Source: Hericium rajendrae (taxonomy: Eukaryota > Basidiomycota > Agaricomycetes > Russulales > Hericiaceae). From it: a DNA stretch of 64,000 nt. The notes beneath the pieces were generated by a model that did no database searches, had not been told where the DNA came from, and saw nothing but the letters and a program-made list of their open reading frames with translations. The position numbers and the translations under genes were made by a program. Shown here piece by piece: positions 12,363-24,130 of this stretch. Each line of letters begins with the position of its first letter. Positions within the stretch are counted from its first letter, which is position 1. The stretch covers positions 3,472,001 to 3,536,000 of the forward strand of contig CM065878.1 of the NCBI GenBank assembly GCA_033439255.1. Direction: 5' to 3'.

Positions 12363-13726
12363 TCATTGCATATCCCACCTCATCACAGGTTCGTTCTCTC
12401 GAACATCGTCCGACTTCTCCACGAATACTCGCGTAGGGTTTCGGCTTCGAGAGTCTATGCAGAGGTAAGTCATCGTGCAGATCAAGAAGAACGAAGAACT
12501 CACTCGGTATGTCCACGATGATGTATCGAAACCTAAAGTACCCGGAATCATCCTAGGAGGGCAATGACGTTAGTTACAGTAAGGGAAGAAGATTACAGAT
12601 GGGCAGCATACCCTGACTAGATCGGCATGCACTTCTCCCTCCTGCCAAAGCTTGCCTGAGCTACTGTCCGCGATCTCCGCCCCACCACCTCTGTTGGATC
12701 CCTTGATTGAGCCGAATAGCCCTGTGAAACTGCCCCAAAATCCGCGCTTTTCCTCCTGTTGCTTGTGCTCTTGTCTCCTTCCAGACGTCACACTGTCCAG
12801 TGCGACGCCCTTCGGCGGAACAGGATCCCCAGTGAGATAGTGGAACAGCTCCTTTGCCCAGTACTTCGTCCTCTCTGTCTGATTCTTCGTCCACGAAACC
12901 GTGTCTTCCAAACTCAAGTCTGGCAGGGCCGAGGCAGCTTCCTTCGTCCATGACACGGCGGACTCGATATACGAGGTGTCATCAGCGCCCGACGGTCGTG
13001 CTTGGACATAGAAGTTAAGCAGCATGTGTTCACGGCCAGACGAGTCTACTGCAATTTGAGACGAGACATGCCGGTTGCGGTGCCGCGGACGGGTTGTAGA
13101 CGGAGGATTGTTATGGAACACCAACGGACCCTGTAGATATCTAGAAATCTGTAGCAAATGTGAGATTAGACAGATCAAATGATCGTCAAATTGGATGGAC
13201 ATACCCGAGGAGACGATTTGATCTTCTCGCATGCTTCGTTGTACAGCACAGTGGGCGAGTTTTTCGAGAACAGCTCAGATGTCAAGGCATACCCCAACAC
13301 GGCAGTCAAGCCTGCGCCGAGCAAAATGACAGTCAAGTTTGTCGTCCGCGCCGTCGCACGCGCCGCTGATAGTAGACATCCAGAACGTCAGGCGGAAATG
13401 AAAGGTTTTGACGCCGCATCCGACGCACCTTTGCCTCCTGTGCTCAGCTCCGACCACTTCTTGACCTTCACGTCGCCGTTGAAGGACTGCGGCGATAGTC
13501 CAAGCTGGAACGGCCCAACCGAGTCCTCCCGTCGCGCCGCGCGCTGCTTCTGATCGAGGGCCTGCGAGAGGAGCTTTGAAGGTGCGGCCGGGTCGCGCTG
13601 TGCCTGCGTCGCAAATGTGCGTGTCGTGGACCACAGCGAGCGGCAGTGCAGGTGGCGCGAGGTCTGCACGACCAGGGAGGCTGCATGGGCCTCAATAATA
13701 AGATGGCGGATTTGGTGTGCACCCAT
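12363..13726 (-). CDS. TIM21: TIM21, mitochondrial presequence translocase subunit
   Basis: This inner-membrane component of the TIM23 import complex couples to TOM and the respiratory chain. The N-terminus is rich in Arg, Ser and Ala without early acids (SLWSTTRTFATQAQRD), as in a mitochondrial presequence. One membrane segment follows (NLTVILLGAGLTAVLGYAL), then SELFSKNSPTVLYNEACEKI. The intermembrane-space domain includes ISRYLQGPLVFHNNPP and NFYVQARPSG, and closes with SGYFRFRYIIVDIP plus a short tail ending MRWDMQ. A long Gly/Ser-rich insert (around KRGFWGSFTGLFG) separates the halves. The start at 13726 is the best in frame, but nearby ATGs in the presequence cannot be excluded. Confidence 0.85.
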
Positions 13727-13993
13727 TTCAAAGAAGTGCTCTCGAAAGACGGACGCGGCTTTGTCGAGGAGAGCGACTGTAAGTGGGCATGTGACTTCCT
13801 CTTTCCTTCATCTGTGCAGGCTGAGGCTCGGCGACGGCCGAGCGGGTCCCTTGTTCAATCGCCTATGTCAAGATTGTCTCCGGGCAAACGACAAATCACA
13901 ATACAACAGAACAGAAGAATTGTGATAAAGTAGAAGTATACTGCGATGGCTAGGATACTAATGACGAGAAGAAAAAGAGGATAAGTAATGCTA

Positions 13994-14573
13994 TTAACAC
14001 TGGCGCAGGCCGCCGCGCAGTCGGCGTGCCAAAGCCATATCTTTAGGTTGAATGGTCACCCTCTTCGCATGTAGGGCTGCCAAGAGCGTGTCTTCGAACA
14101 TTGAAACGAGATACGCCTCACTTGCTTCCTGTAGTGCGAGTAGAGCTGCCGATTGAAACCGGATATCCGTCTGCCGAGATCCTTAGATGGGACTGAAGGA
14201 ACGACGACATACAGACACACCTTGAAATCCTGGCTAATCTCTCTAACGAGCCTCTGGAAAGGAAGCTTGCGGATGAGGAGGTCGGACGACTTCTGATATC
14301 TACGAATCTCGCGGAGGGCAACGACACCGGGGCGGTAGCGGTGTGGCCTCTTCACACGACCGACAGCCTGGGTCTGTGTCCATAGTCAACAATCTCCTAG
14401 CAGTGGCAAGAGAATCGCAACACACCTGGATAGCGGACTTCCTCGCCACTCCCGTTGATATTTGCTTCCGTGGAGCTTTGCCTGTGGGAATTAAGGTCAG
14501 AAAATGTAAAGAAGGATGTCAAAGACTGCTTACCCCCGACGGACTTGCGAGCGGTTTGCTTGGTGCGAGCCAT
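13994..14573 (-). CDS. Divergent histone H3 variant
   Basis: This is a core nucleosome histone. Exons 14534-14573, 14426-14481, 14221-14373 and 13994-14170 give 141 residues against the usual 135-136. The tail is close to canonical ([20 protein letters not shown]), so K4, K9, K14, K18 and K27 positions are kept. Position 23 is Gly instead of Lys, and the stretch before the PHRYRPG motif is extended ([13 protein letters not shown]). The fold keeps [20 protein letters not shown] and [11 protein letters not shown], with loop 1 of H3 length (TDIRFQ). The end is [12 protein letters not shown] instead of the usual GERS/GERA. Q, F and loop length in the core favour an H3 variant over a CENP-A. An alternative acceptor 6 bp further on would remove TQ. 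The introns argue against a processed copy. Confidence 0.88.
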
Positions 14574-14646
14574 AGATGTGTACCAGAGTTAGCTGGGCCG
14601 GGATGATGAATGTTAGTGGATGGGAGACAGAGGCAGTGAACCTCGC

Positions 14647-14654
14647 TTTATAAA
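14647..14654 (-). promoter_or_regulatory. TATA box of the histone H3 variant gene
   Basis: The palindromic octamer TTTATAAA lies 74 bases upstream of the H3-variant ATG on its strand. It is a good match to a TATA box at a plausible distance from a short leader. Confidence 0.45.
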
Positions 14655-14859
14655 TTTGGAATGTGCCACAAGAACAATGATAGTGCACAAGTCCACAGTG
14701 GGACAACACCAAAGCGTCCACACGGGGACGGTTTCGGAATTATGACGCGGACCCATTGTTCGAAAGCCACGCACCAGGAGACTCTGAGTTGTGGATGCGA
14801 TGTGTGGAAAGCGAACTCTAGAGTGGGGGCAGTGCTTATATTCGAGAAATACAAGGGGA

Positions 14860-15882
14860 TTAAGCATCCGTTCCGAAATTCTCTAGCTTCTCAACGACTG
14901 CCTTCTTCAACTACAACACCGATTAACAAGGTAATACAGCACAAGTTGTTGACGAGTACTTACAGCAGGACTGTTGCCTTGACCGTCAAAGTATGCCATC
15001 ATCAGCTCGCGACCTACCCAGTCGTTCGGCACGACACCGAGGTCTCTGACGATGAGGCAACGGGGCTGTTTTGGATCGGGGGCAGTCAGCAATAGATCCA
15101 GAGGCGTGTGTTTCGCGAGAGGAGCGTTGGGGAAGATTGTCTTGAGCTTGCTTATGGGAGATTGTACAGCAAGCTGCTCCTCAGGAGACAAGGTACCACG
15201 CTCGCGGCCGAGTTTCTGACGGGCCTGGAGAGAGCGAATGAAGGCATCACGGAGATGGGTATAGGAAGTCGAACGCGTCGGGACTAAGATGCGTTCGTCA
15301 GAGGTATATTACATGCACACATCGAGACACTTACTGAGCCGCATGACGCAGGAAGTATTGTCGATAATATGCTCGATCTTCTCCTCGAAGCTGGCAGACT
15401 TGGGGATCTTCGGAAAGTGTGAATATCTCGCACCCACGGTATGGCGGCACTTCATACCTTCAATCTTGGATTCGAGAGATCGGCATAGAATCCAATAGAA
15501 TAGACCTTGATACCCAAGAAGGACACTGTGCGAGCGCCGACTCCAATCAAGGAGTACGTTGGCAGAGGTGTCTTTGACGGTATACGGAGGGTCTTGGGAA
15601 ATGAGATGGACGTGGCAGGGTCGACTGATACCTATGACTTCAGGGGAGACCAAATATGTAGCCTTAGTACGTACCGACGACATCTTCCACGGGGGCTTCG
15701 AAATCACACTGAATCGTGGACTGTAAGGCCATGACGACTGGGACGGCGAATAATGCGCCCCATAGCAGCGGTCTCATTCGCGGACCCGCATTGGCGGAAG
15801 AAGTATATGAACGGCGACATGCCGCAGAGCAGCTGCGAGACAAGGAGCGGGCAGCAAGACGAGAGGAGAGGAGGCCCAGCAT
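14860..15882 (-). CDS. Chalcone isomerase-like mitochondrial protein (AIM18/AIM46 type)
   Basis: This resembles the fungal chalcone-isomerase-like fold family (yeast Aim18/Aim46), mitochondrial proteins that lack the plant catalytic role. The N-terminus MLGLLSSRLAARSLSRSC is a typical matrix-targeting presequence, followed by a membrane segment (PLLWGALFAVPVVMALQ). The domain then runs from VDPATSISFPKTLRIP through LIGVGARTVSFLGIKVYSIG and FYADLS. It continues with EEKIEHIIDNTSCVMRL and RSTSYTHLRDAFIRSLQARQ. It ends in a short exon KAVVEKLENFGTDA. The start at 15882 is preferred, though an in-frame ATG 36 bases upstream exists. Fatty-acid or heme binding has been suggested for relatives, but the function here is unknown. 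The gene is divergent from the BLM10 gene, 248 bp away. Confidence 0.82.
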
Positions 15883-16130
15883 GGTGTCGGGACGAAGACG
15901 CGTCGGCGGCGACGACACACGCGTTTAAGAGCCACGTGCCGCGGCGGCTTGGTCGCGTATGACGCGTCTAGGGGCGATATCGCCTCCTGGAACGAACGCG
16001 TCACTGTCGCCCAAGCATACTTGAAGGGCCTCGTCAGCGCTTTCATTTGTATAAACATCCTCATATATCTGTGGTTCGCGCATTCTTCCTTTCCCGTTTT
16101 CTCACCCAGCTTAACTCAGCCTCACCCGCG

Positions 16131-19100
16131 ATGGACGTTCTCCTCGACATGCAGGGTTCTGTAGATCTAAATAGCATCATACAGTCACTCGGGTTAGGCA
16201 ACATGGACGAAGAGGTCGGTTCCATCCCGGATTCGCCCACCCTCGAGGAAGACACGCTATCGGATGAGCAGCGCGAAATCGAGAAGCAACAAGCCGCTCT
16301 GCAGGTATGGCTCAAGTCCCTGCCGTACGAATGCGAGACAGAAAAGGAGATGGAAGTGAAGCTTGAATTCATCGTCGGAAGGATGGCTGTCTGTGCCGAG
16401 ACCAAGAACTGGCTGGTTTTGACCACCTGGGACGGAGTTCTGCAATGGTACGCGTCAATCCCTGACCCCTGTTTTGTGCTATGTTTTTAACACACCTCGC
16501 GTAGTTGGTTGCTCATGCATTACCATATATCAAAGCCAATGCGCGCAAAGCTCATACGTTTTTACTATGAGTTATGCCTGCTGCCTGGTATAGAGCCTCG
16601 TGTGCTGCGAAGTTGGGCAGATATGATCCAGAGATTGCTGGGAAGCAAGGCAGAGGGGGGACCTAAACTGAAGCCTGGTGAACTTCAACTCCCATGGAAA
16701 CCTCTTTGGAGAGTACTTCAGAAGGAGCTGTGGTTGAAGGCGAGGCTCACAGATCCGACGTATGTACCTTCGATCACACGACCGTATTCACTGATCTTGA
16801 CGGGGGAGCTCATCACTTTATCTCAGACGAAATGTTATTAACATCCTCATTTATCTCGCCGAACGTTGTCGGAAGTATTACTCCGCCGAAGAGATACCCG
16901 AGATGTTATCTACGTTCATCCCTCGGATTACTCAGGACGTATGGTAATTTCTATCTTATATTGAATGGAGAATTGACCCGCTGCATTCAGACGATATTGA
17001 CCATGATTCCCGTCCTCACATCATTTCTGCCTCCGACGCACACGCACCTATATCTTCCTGCATTGTTCAAGATCTGGGAGGCCTTCAATTCTGCCATTAT
17101 CGATGATAGGCTTATCGAGCTCGTCGGCGAGTTATCAGAACAACATGTCGCTGGTACGGCTGGTGATGCGGGTCCCAACGGTGGCGCCGAGTACAAAGAT
17201 GTAGGTATTTGGAGCGAGGGGGAATGGACGATGTTAGTAGGAAAAGCTTTGGGATCATTCAGTGAGCTTTCAGCTTCAATCGACAAAGATCGATCTAATG
17301 ACGATGCTGTTCTCCCTCAGATGTACCCGTAGGCGCTACACGGGTAGGTCCAAGAGTACCTCGAACTAGTTTCGTCTGAGAAGCTTATGCTGTTTCAGGG
17401 CGCCAGTACCACGGGAGGCTACGCTGATGGCAGACTTGGAGGCAGTCCCGCTCTTCGCATTCGAAAGGCAACCAGTCGCTTTGGTGAGGGATTCTCCTGT
17501 CGCCATATGAATAGTTTAGTGATACTTCATTATTAGGTGCCCTGGCGAAGATGATGGTCTACTCCATGACCGTGGATGGACCTGTCCGCGGAGACGCATC
17601 AACTCCAAGTCAGGAAGGAAGACTTCCAGCTAGACAGGCCGGCTATTTAGCCGGTTCTAAAGCATTGGACTCACTTGACAGACTCATAACAAGCACGGAG
17701 TCTTTCTTCCACCCATCGAATTCGGGGATTTGGACGATGGCGGTAATGACCGACTTTCATCTTCATCTGACGACCGACTTATGATCGTCTTTGGCACAGT
17801 TGGGCAGCTTCTTGGCGCGGCTGACTTCCGACTTCAATAAACGCTTGAAAGAGGAAGAGCAACCTCGTTGCAAGACTCCCCAGGTTTGTGCCACGCCATG
17901 TTTTCGAAGGGATCTTGTCTGAACCTTCCTGAAGCACCGCCGCCTGACGCCAGCTATACGCCGTGCCTTCGTTCTGATGCTCCGTACACCGGCGCTTTTG
18001 GCGATGTTCTCCAAGGATCCTCTGTCTATGGGTCTCGCCCAGACCGCGCTTAAATCCATGGCGCTCATCGAGCCTAACTTGATCATGCCAGATCTGCTTG
18101 AGCGCGCATACAGCGGACTTGAGGTGGTGAATGAGACTCACAGGACTACTGCGGTTCTGAGTGTTCTTTCAGCCGTTGCACTTCCACTTGTGTCGGAAAA
18201 GGTCTGGGTAGGTGGGCAGAAGCATGTTGTGCCATTGTTGGAGCTGTGCATTCCTGGCATTGATCTGGTATGGCGCTCTTGCTTGCATTTGGCCAATCTG
18301 ACTGATATGCGTGTTTGTAGAACGACCCTGTAAAAACCGTCTGCGCGACCATGTTCATCGTCGCCGTCGCCCAGCATATGAAGTTTGGGGATTTGTCTAT
18401 GACACAATCTGGCTTGTCTCTGTCGAGCGATGCTCCTGCAGAAGAGATGTCAATGGACATCGATAACGAAACACGTCTCCCTGACGGCACCGAAGGCGTA
18501 CCAGTCCTGAGTAAGGAGGAAGAAAGAGTACTCGTCAGAGAAAGCACGGGTTCCCTTGCAGGTACAGCGTTTATTACCTGTTTGCGATCTATTGAATTTA
18601 CATCGCGACGACAGATTGGGTTACGTCGCTCTTCAGACGTGTTCTCGCTCTCTTCGAAAACCTGCCGGAAGAAGGCGGACGGAACCGCACCACAGGCGGA
18701 AAGCAAGAGGAGACGATCCTCAAAGCATTGAAGAGCATGATAGATGTTGTTTGCGTACATCTTTCTGACCAGCTTTTTGACCTCGTGTTGAGGCTGGTCT
18801 ACGACTATGCGACAACCAACGCGAAGGCGAATTCTGTTCGAGCATTTGGAACCCTGGTGGCGAGCCTTGGTCGTGCGCAGCCGGTGAAGACGATCGATAA
18901 GTTCTTGCCATACTGCATATCTCAGATCAAGGAAGAACTCAAGCATGGGGCCTCGAGCGTGCGGACGACTTCTAGTGCTCAAGCCATCTCGTCAGACACG
19001 ACGCTTCATTGGAGTTAGTATCTGCAATTATCAAGCATTGGCCACGGAGTGCTCATGCTTCATTCGCAGATATCTCAATTCTTCGAGGATGCTGGGGATA

Positions 19101-22100
19101 CGACGGCGCATCTGTACTTCATTTTCCATTCGTTAGTTATTGGCGGCATCTGACGATGATTTTCATTAGCTTCTGAAGCACAAGGCTGATATCTTGGATG
19201 TCCTCAGGTTTCTGGTTGACAAGACGCTAAACGAGAGAGGTTATGGCGGGACGGGACGATTGTTGACACGCATTCTGCTTACTCTCACTGGCGTTTACCC
19301 TTTGAACAGTCGGTTCGTGAACACGGACGAATGGGAAAGCCCTGGTACGCCGTCCGATCGCAGATTTCCAGCATGCACCTAATGATTTGCATAGAGTTTA
19401 ACAAGGATCACAACCTGCATTGGGGTAAAATGTACGAAGCCAAAGACGTGGTAATCGACTGGCATGGTAAGCACCACTCTTATGTACACCTAGAGTATGA
19501 CCTCAAATTCTTCTTAGTCCCAACTGCGGACGAGATTGCGTTTGCCCTTGAGATCTTGGATACCGTCGTATCGCCGTCTTTGGATAAAGTGGTTGCCTTA
19601 TTACCGACCGCAGCCACCTGGGACAGTGTTGCTCGCAATGACTTCTGCCGGTAAGTCGTTGCCATTTCACCTGCGAACCTGAGACAAGCCGAGTAACTCG
19701 CATATTCCAGTTACCTACATGTCTGCAGGTCAGCTTGGAGCGGCTTGCCAACCCTGTTTAAGCATGGGCCAAAGCATGTTGTAAACCCCTGCTTGAATCC
19801 TGAAACTGAAGTGGAGAGCCTGTTGATCTCGTCAATTGATGTGCAGGCCGGCTTCTGCCTCATCGACCCTGCGGATGCTCGTTTTCAGAAGGCATCAGCT
19901 GCACACGAACGCTTTGGCGACATAATACATCACGCTGCTCTGGCTCTCAGCCAGAATCGCGAGGGCGAAGATCATATTGATGCAGTTCTCTCAGTCGCAA
20001 AGGCCATTGATGTCTACTTGCTGGATTATGCGCTTAGTCGAACGGATTTCACTGGGTTGCAGAAAAATTATGCGCAAGCTAGGGAGTAAGTGCTTGGCAT
20101 CATTCCAGAAGATTCCTGTCTAATCAGTGTCTTTTAGTCTCAACCGCGTATGGCCGAAACAGAAAGAGAACTCACGCCTCGTCTTCTTGAAGCGGGCACA
20201 AGTCTATCACAGCGGTCGACAGTATCTGCATGCTCTCTATCGTCGTCGCTCTGAGCTTGATGACCGACTCATCCTCGATTTGCTGGAGCTATCGCTCTCG
20301 CCATATACGAGAGTCAGAAGGTATGTTTGAAAGTATAAGCAGTGTCCCATGACCTCATCTTCATCTATCAGGCACTCGCAATCGGTCTTGCATAACGCCT
20401 GTGGAGTGGGTATTTTTTCGCGATGCCAGAAGATCCGGTCCTGATGTATCTATAGTATTTCGTTCGATCGACGAGACTTATCTTGCCTACCGTCTTCAAG
20501 GCGCTTTCTCGAGGGACCGACCCGGATCGGATGAAAGGCGCGCTTTATATCATGTATAACAAGGGTCTTGGTACGTATTGAGTTTACCTATGGGGCTATT
20601 ACTGATACCCGTTCAGCGGCATATGCAATCGCAGGCAAGTATATGACGAAACACGACGGGTAAGACGGTTCTGAAGTGATTTACAGATCCCAAAGATCCT
20701 ACTATCTATGGGCAATACCTCATCCACCTTCTGGAATGCCAGCATCAGGAAAAGGTAGTTTTATCTCTCCATCATTTAGCATGAGGAGCTGAATAAAGCC
20801 TCTTAAGCCGTCCATCCAGAAGCTGGTCAACAGCATTGCACAAGAATGCATAGTTAATCTTGCAGAGGAGAGCATCCGAACGGATACGTACGATAACGAC
20901 GCGCCAGGCGTGCAAAATGCTCTATCTGAACTCAAAACTGAGTTTTCCGATAATATCGTCGATCGCTCAGTCCTCTCTGAAGCATCCCAGAAGGCGCCTG
21001 TAAGAGCACAGGCCCGGCACGAGAGCTATGCAAGAACGGTGAGTGATTTCTACGATTAAGAACACTAATAACTGACATAATTTTAGGTCTTGGCGATAGT
21101 TGAAATTGCAGCGAGGAGTATAACGCATGTGGGTAATATTCTACGACAAGCTTGAGATGACGGGCTCTGATAATTGTCCCGCAGTGGAGATATGTGCAAA
21201 TTGCATTAGTCTTCCTCTTTGGGCTTCTGCGCCGTGATGCTGTTCCCCCGCCGCAAGAGACCAAGCTGTTCATCGAGCATACTACGAGCCCACACCCATC
21301 GTTGCGGCAAACTGCCCAGAAGTATGCCAATGTTCGAGTTTCAGTCACCGCATTTTGCTGATTGCCATGCGCAGGGCTATCATCAAATTGTGCGAGCATA
21401 TCAAGATTCGCACCTATTCCAAGTCATCGGAGGAATTGTGGCTGGAGGAATGGATCAACCCTCTGACGAGGCAAATTCAAATCCGTAATGACCAAGAGTT
21501 TTTTGCGTTGGTGCATCGCCCCATTGAGCAGGGAAATGAGGAGTGCGTTCCCATACAAAAGCTCGGATATATCATTAATCTTCTATTCATTTATCCCCAG
21601 GCCCGTCTTTATTGACCAAACTAAGTCCGGGTTCCTTGTATGGAACTCCCATACGAAAGCCTATCGGGCTATCCCCGAAGGCGCTGCGCCACTTACATGG
21701 GAATTAGCCAGCCAGCCGTCACTCAAAGCGATGGAAACTGAGATAACCGGTGACGATTACTTCACAAAATTAATTGGATTATGGGGGCAGGAATCGGGCA
21801 GAACGAACAGTAACCCAGAACTGCGAGCGGACAACGTCTCGTTCATCAAGACCATTGGTTCGTTTCTGATCCTTTGCCTTGTCACGTTACTTTGCTGAGT
21901 CTTTGTACAGCTAAGATGTTCCAAGGCGCCCACGTTGATAAGATGCTGCCAATCCTTGAGCCTCTCCTTTGGGAGACAGATAGATTCAAGCAGCGAGCCG
22001 GAGCAGAGATTTTGGCTGGCCTTACACGCGGTATGATGCCTCGTCTGGTAACACGGTATTGTTTTTGCGTCTTACCCATACTTTCATAGGTTCCAAACAC

Positions 22101-24130
22101 TGGCCGAAACAGCTGTCCGAGCAAATGTGGTCTTGGTACATCTTACGCTTAGATCGCATCTATGTACAGATCAAACCCGACACGATAGGATTCTGGGAAT
22201 CTGTTTTCAATGTAGGTCTTCCAGCCGCAAATATTGGAAAAGGTGCAGCTTACAAATGGTGTTGAAGACACAACTGGAGGCACGCGATCCCCGCCGACAC
22301 CCCGCGCTTGTCCAGTGGATTCTGAATCTTCCGTTGGATCTTCAGAGTGACTCTGCGTTCGCAAGTATGTCGATCCGCGATCACTTTTCTTTCTTCGCTG
22401 ACAGCGCATAAAGCGACGAAGGCTCTGACCGTACTGAGCTGCTTCATGGATTTCGTCGGTTATCGGGATCCCGATCTTCAGGACAGATACTTCCGCCTCT
22501 TCTTGAGCAACACGAATATCAGTTTTGCAGAGGTAGTACCTAGTGATATGATGTATCAACCAGCTACTGATATTTCCACAGATGAGGATAACAATAGCGC
22601 AGAACCTGTACATGATCATCACAAACCGCTGGCGGCCTTCGTATCCATTAACAACTGAGTTCTTGACTGCATGCAGCGCACAGACGGACCCGTTGCACAT
22701 TCGGTTTGTCGGTATACTCGTAGACAAACACGTTCTAATGATGTTGCAGGCGCGGGCTCTATGTCTCTGATGTCGTCGAACTCGTGCAAAAACTGCCTAT
22801 TTGGAAAGAAGAGCGACTTCTTCCTCCGAGAGTCAGCCAATCGCAGGTGAGTCCGTTCATCTATCTTGTGCGCTGATCTGACTGATTGGATTGCCTAGTA
22901 CGACAAAGTCGGGCTCGCTCGTGAGTAGTTGCCCAGGTCTATTATTACTTACTGACAGGAACGACGTCGATCAGTGGTCCGATGGATGTGGATCTCGTTC
23001 TACAGTTCCCAGGCGCCCTTGATGTTGCCATACATCATGCCTATGTTGTGCGTTACGTCTTTACTGGTTATTATTGAAGCCTAATCACTTTGTAGACCCG
23101 AGTTTTTCCGCATGACCGAGCTCAGCGACAGTCACGAACTGCAGACACACAGTCAAGCTGTCTTGTACATTGTCTCGGCGGTGGTACCGCCTAGAGGATC
23201 GCAAGAAGCCATCATTCCTCTTTTTATTGAAGCCATTGAATCGTCAACGGTAGGTTGAATGTTGAAATACGGATCCTGGGCATCACTAAATATATACACA
23301 CAGGGATGGCGCATCCGACTCAATGCCTTGCCCACACTCATTGTCTTCTTTTATCGCAACCTACTGAGCATTCCTGATACGCTTGTGTCGCGCATCATGG
23401 ACATGCTTCTAAAATGCTTATCTGACGATAATGTGGAAGTGCGAGAAATGGCTTCGACGGCACTCTCGGGGATTGTTCGGGTGTCCCAACGACAGAGCAT
23501 CATCCCTCTCAGAGTAGGGATTCTTTTTTGGGCTTAAATTCAGTCGTCACTGACGTTTTTGACAAAGGATCACTTCGTTGCACTTGCGCGCAAGACCAGG
23601 CTGCCAGATCGACGAGATCCAGCATACCCTACGGCGCTGCGCACGTTGCACTCTGCGATCCTGGGCATATGTGCCCTGATCGAAAGCTTCCCGTACTCGG
23701 TCGAGAAATGGATGCCGCCGCTTACTGGTGGTGCGTTCCTCCATTGTCTAGAAAAGTGCCATACCTTGACTATTATCCAACTTAGTACTTGCCGACCACG
23801 CAACTGATCCCCCGCCGATATCCACCACCATTCGAAAATGCGCGTCTGAATTTAAGAAGGTATTTAGTGCATCTTGATCCTCGTGCTGACCTGCAACACT
23901 GACTTCCTCTTCCCTCATCAGACGCATCAGGTAGTTCTTCTCATTTATGTGTCGATAAGCGGCGTGCTGATCGATTTCATTGTAGGATACATGGCACAAG
24001 GATCAACAAGCATTCGACGAAGACCAGCTGCAGAACCTGTCGACCATGCTGGTTGGCACGTCCTATTGTAAGATTTCGGCCATGTTTCTATCTATGACCG
24101 AAGCTAATGATCTCATTATTAGACGCCTGA
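16131..24130 (+). CDS. BLM10: BLM10/PA200 proteasome activator, copy 1 (full length)
   Basis: This giant HEAT-repeat protein caps the 20S proteasome and opens its gate (yeast Blm10, animal PA200/PSME4). The gene spans 8 kb with dozens of short introns and should encode roughly 2,000 residues. Recognisable parts include the N-terminal WLLMHYHISKPMRAKLIRFY and the middle block CATMFIVAVAQHMKFGD. Towards the end come RDPRRHPALVQWIL and VEVREMASTALSGIVRVSQR, then LRTLHSAILGICALIESFPY and CASEFKKTHQDTWH. The last intron (24068-24122) splits the terminal codons so that the protein ends GTSYYA. This is the HbYX-type tail that docks into the alpha-ring pocket of the proteasome. The start at 16131 (MDVLLDMQGS) begins a Glu/Asp-rich leader; an upstream in-frame ATG is possible. 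Exon borders were not all resolved. Confidence 0.9.

Noticed and set aside
13617-13933. Plus-strand frames of 95-102 codons upstream of TIM21
   Set aside because: They overlap the TIM21 presequence exon on the opposite strand and have no resemblance to known proteins.
13994-14573. Calling the H3-like gene a CENP-A
   Set aside because: Loop 1 has ordinary H3 length and the core Phe and Gln positions are H3-like. Only the C-terminus and some helix residues lean towards a centromeric form, so the neutral call of H3 variant was kept.
18146-18982. 278-codon open frame on the minus strand
   Set aside because: It runs antisense through BLM10 copy 1 exons and introns and resembles no protein.
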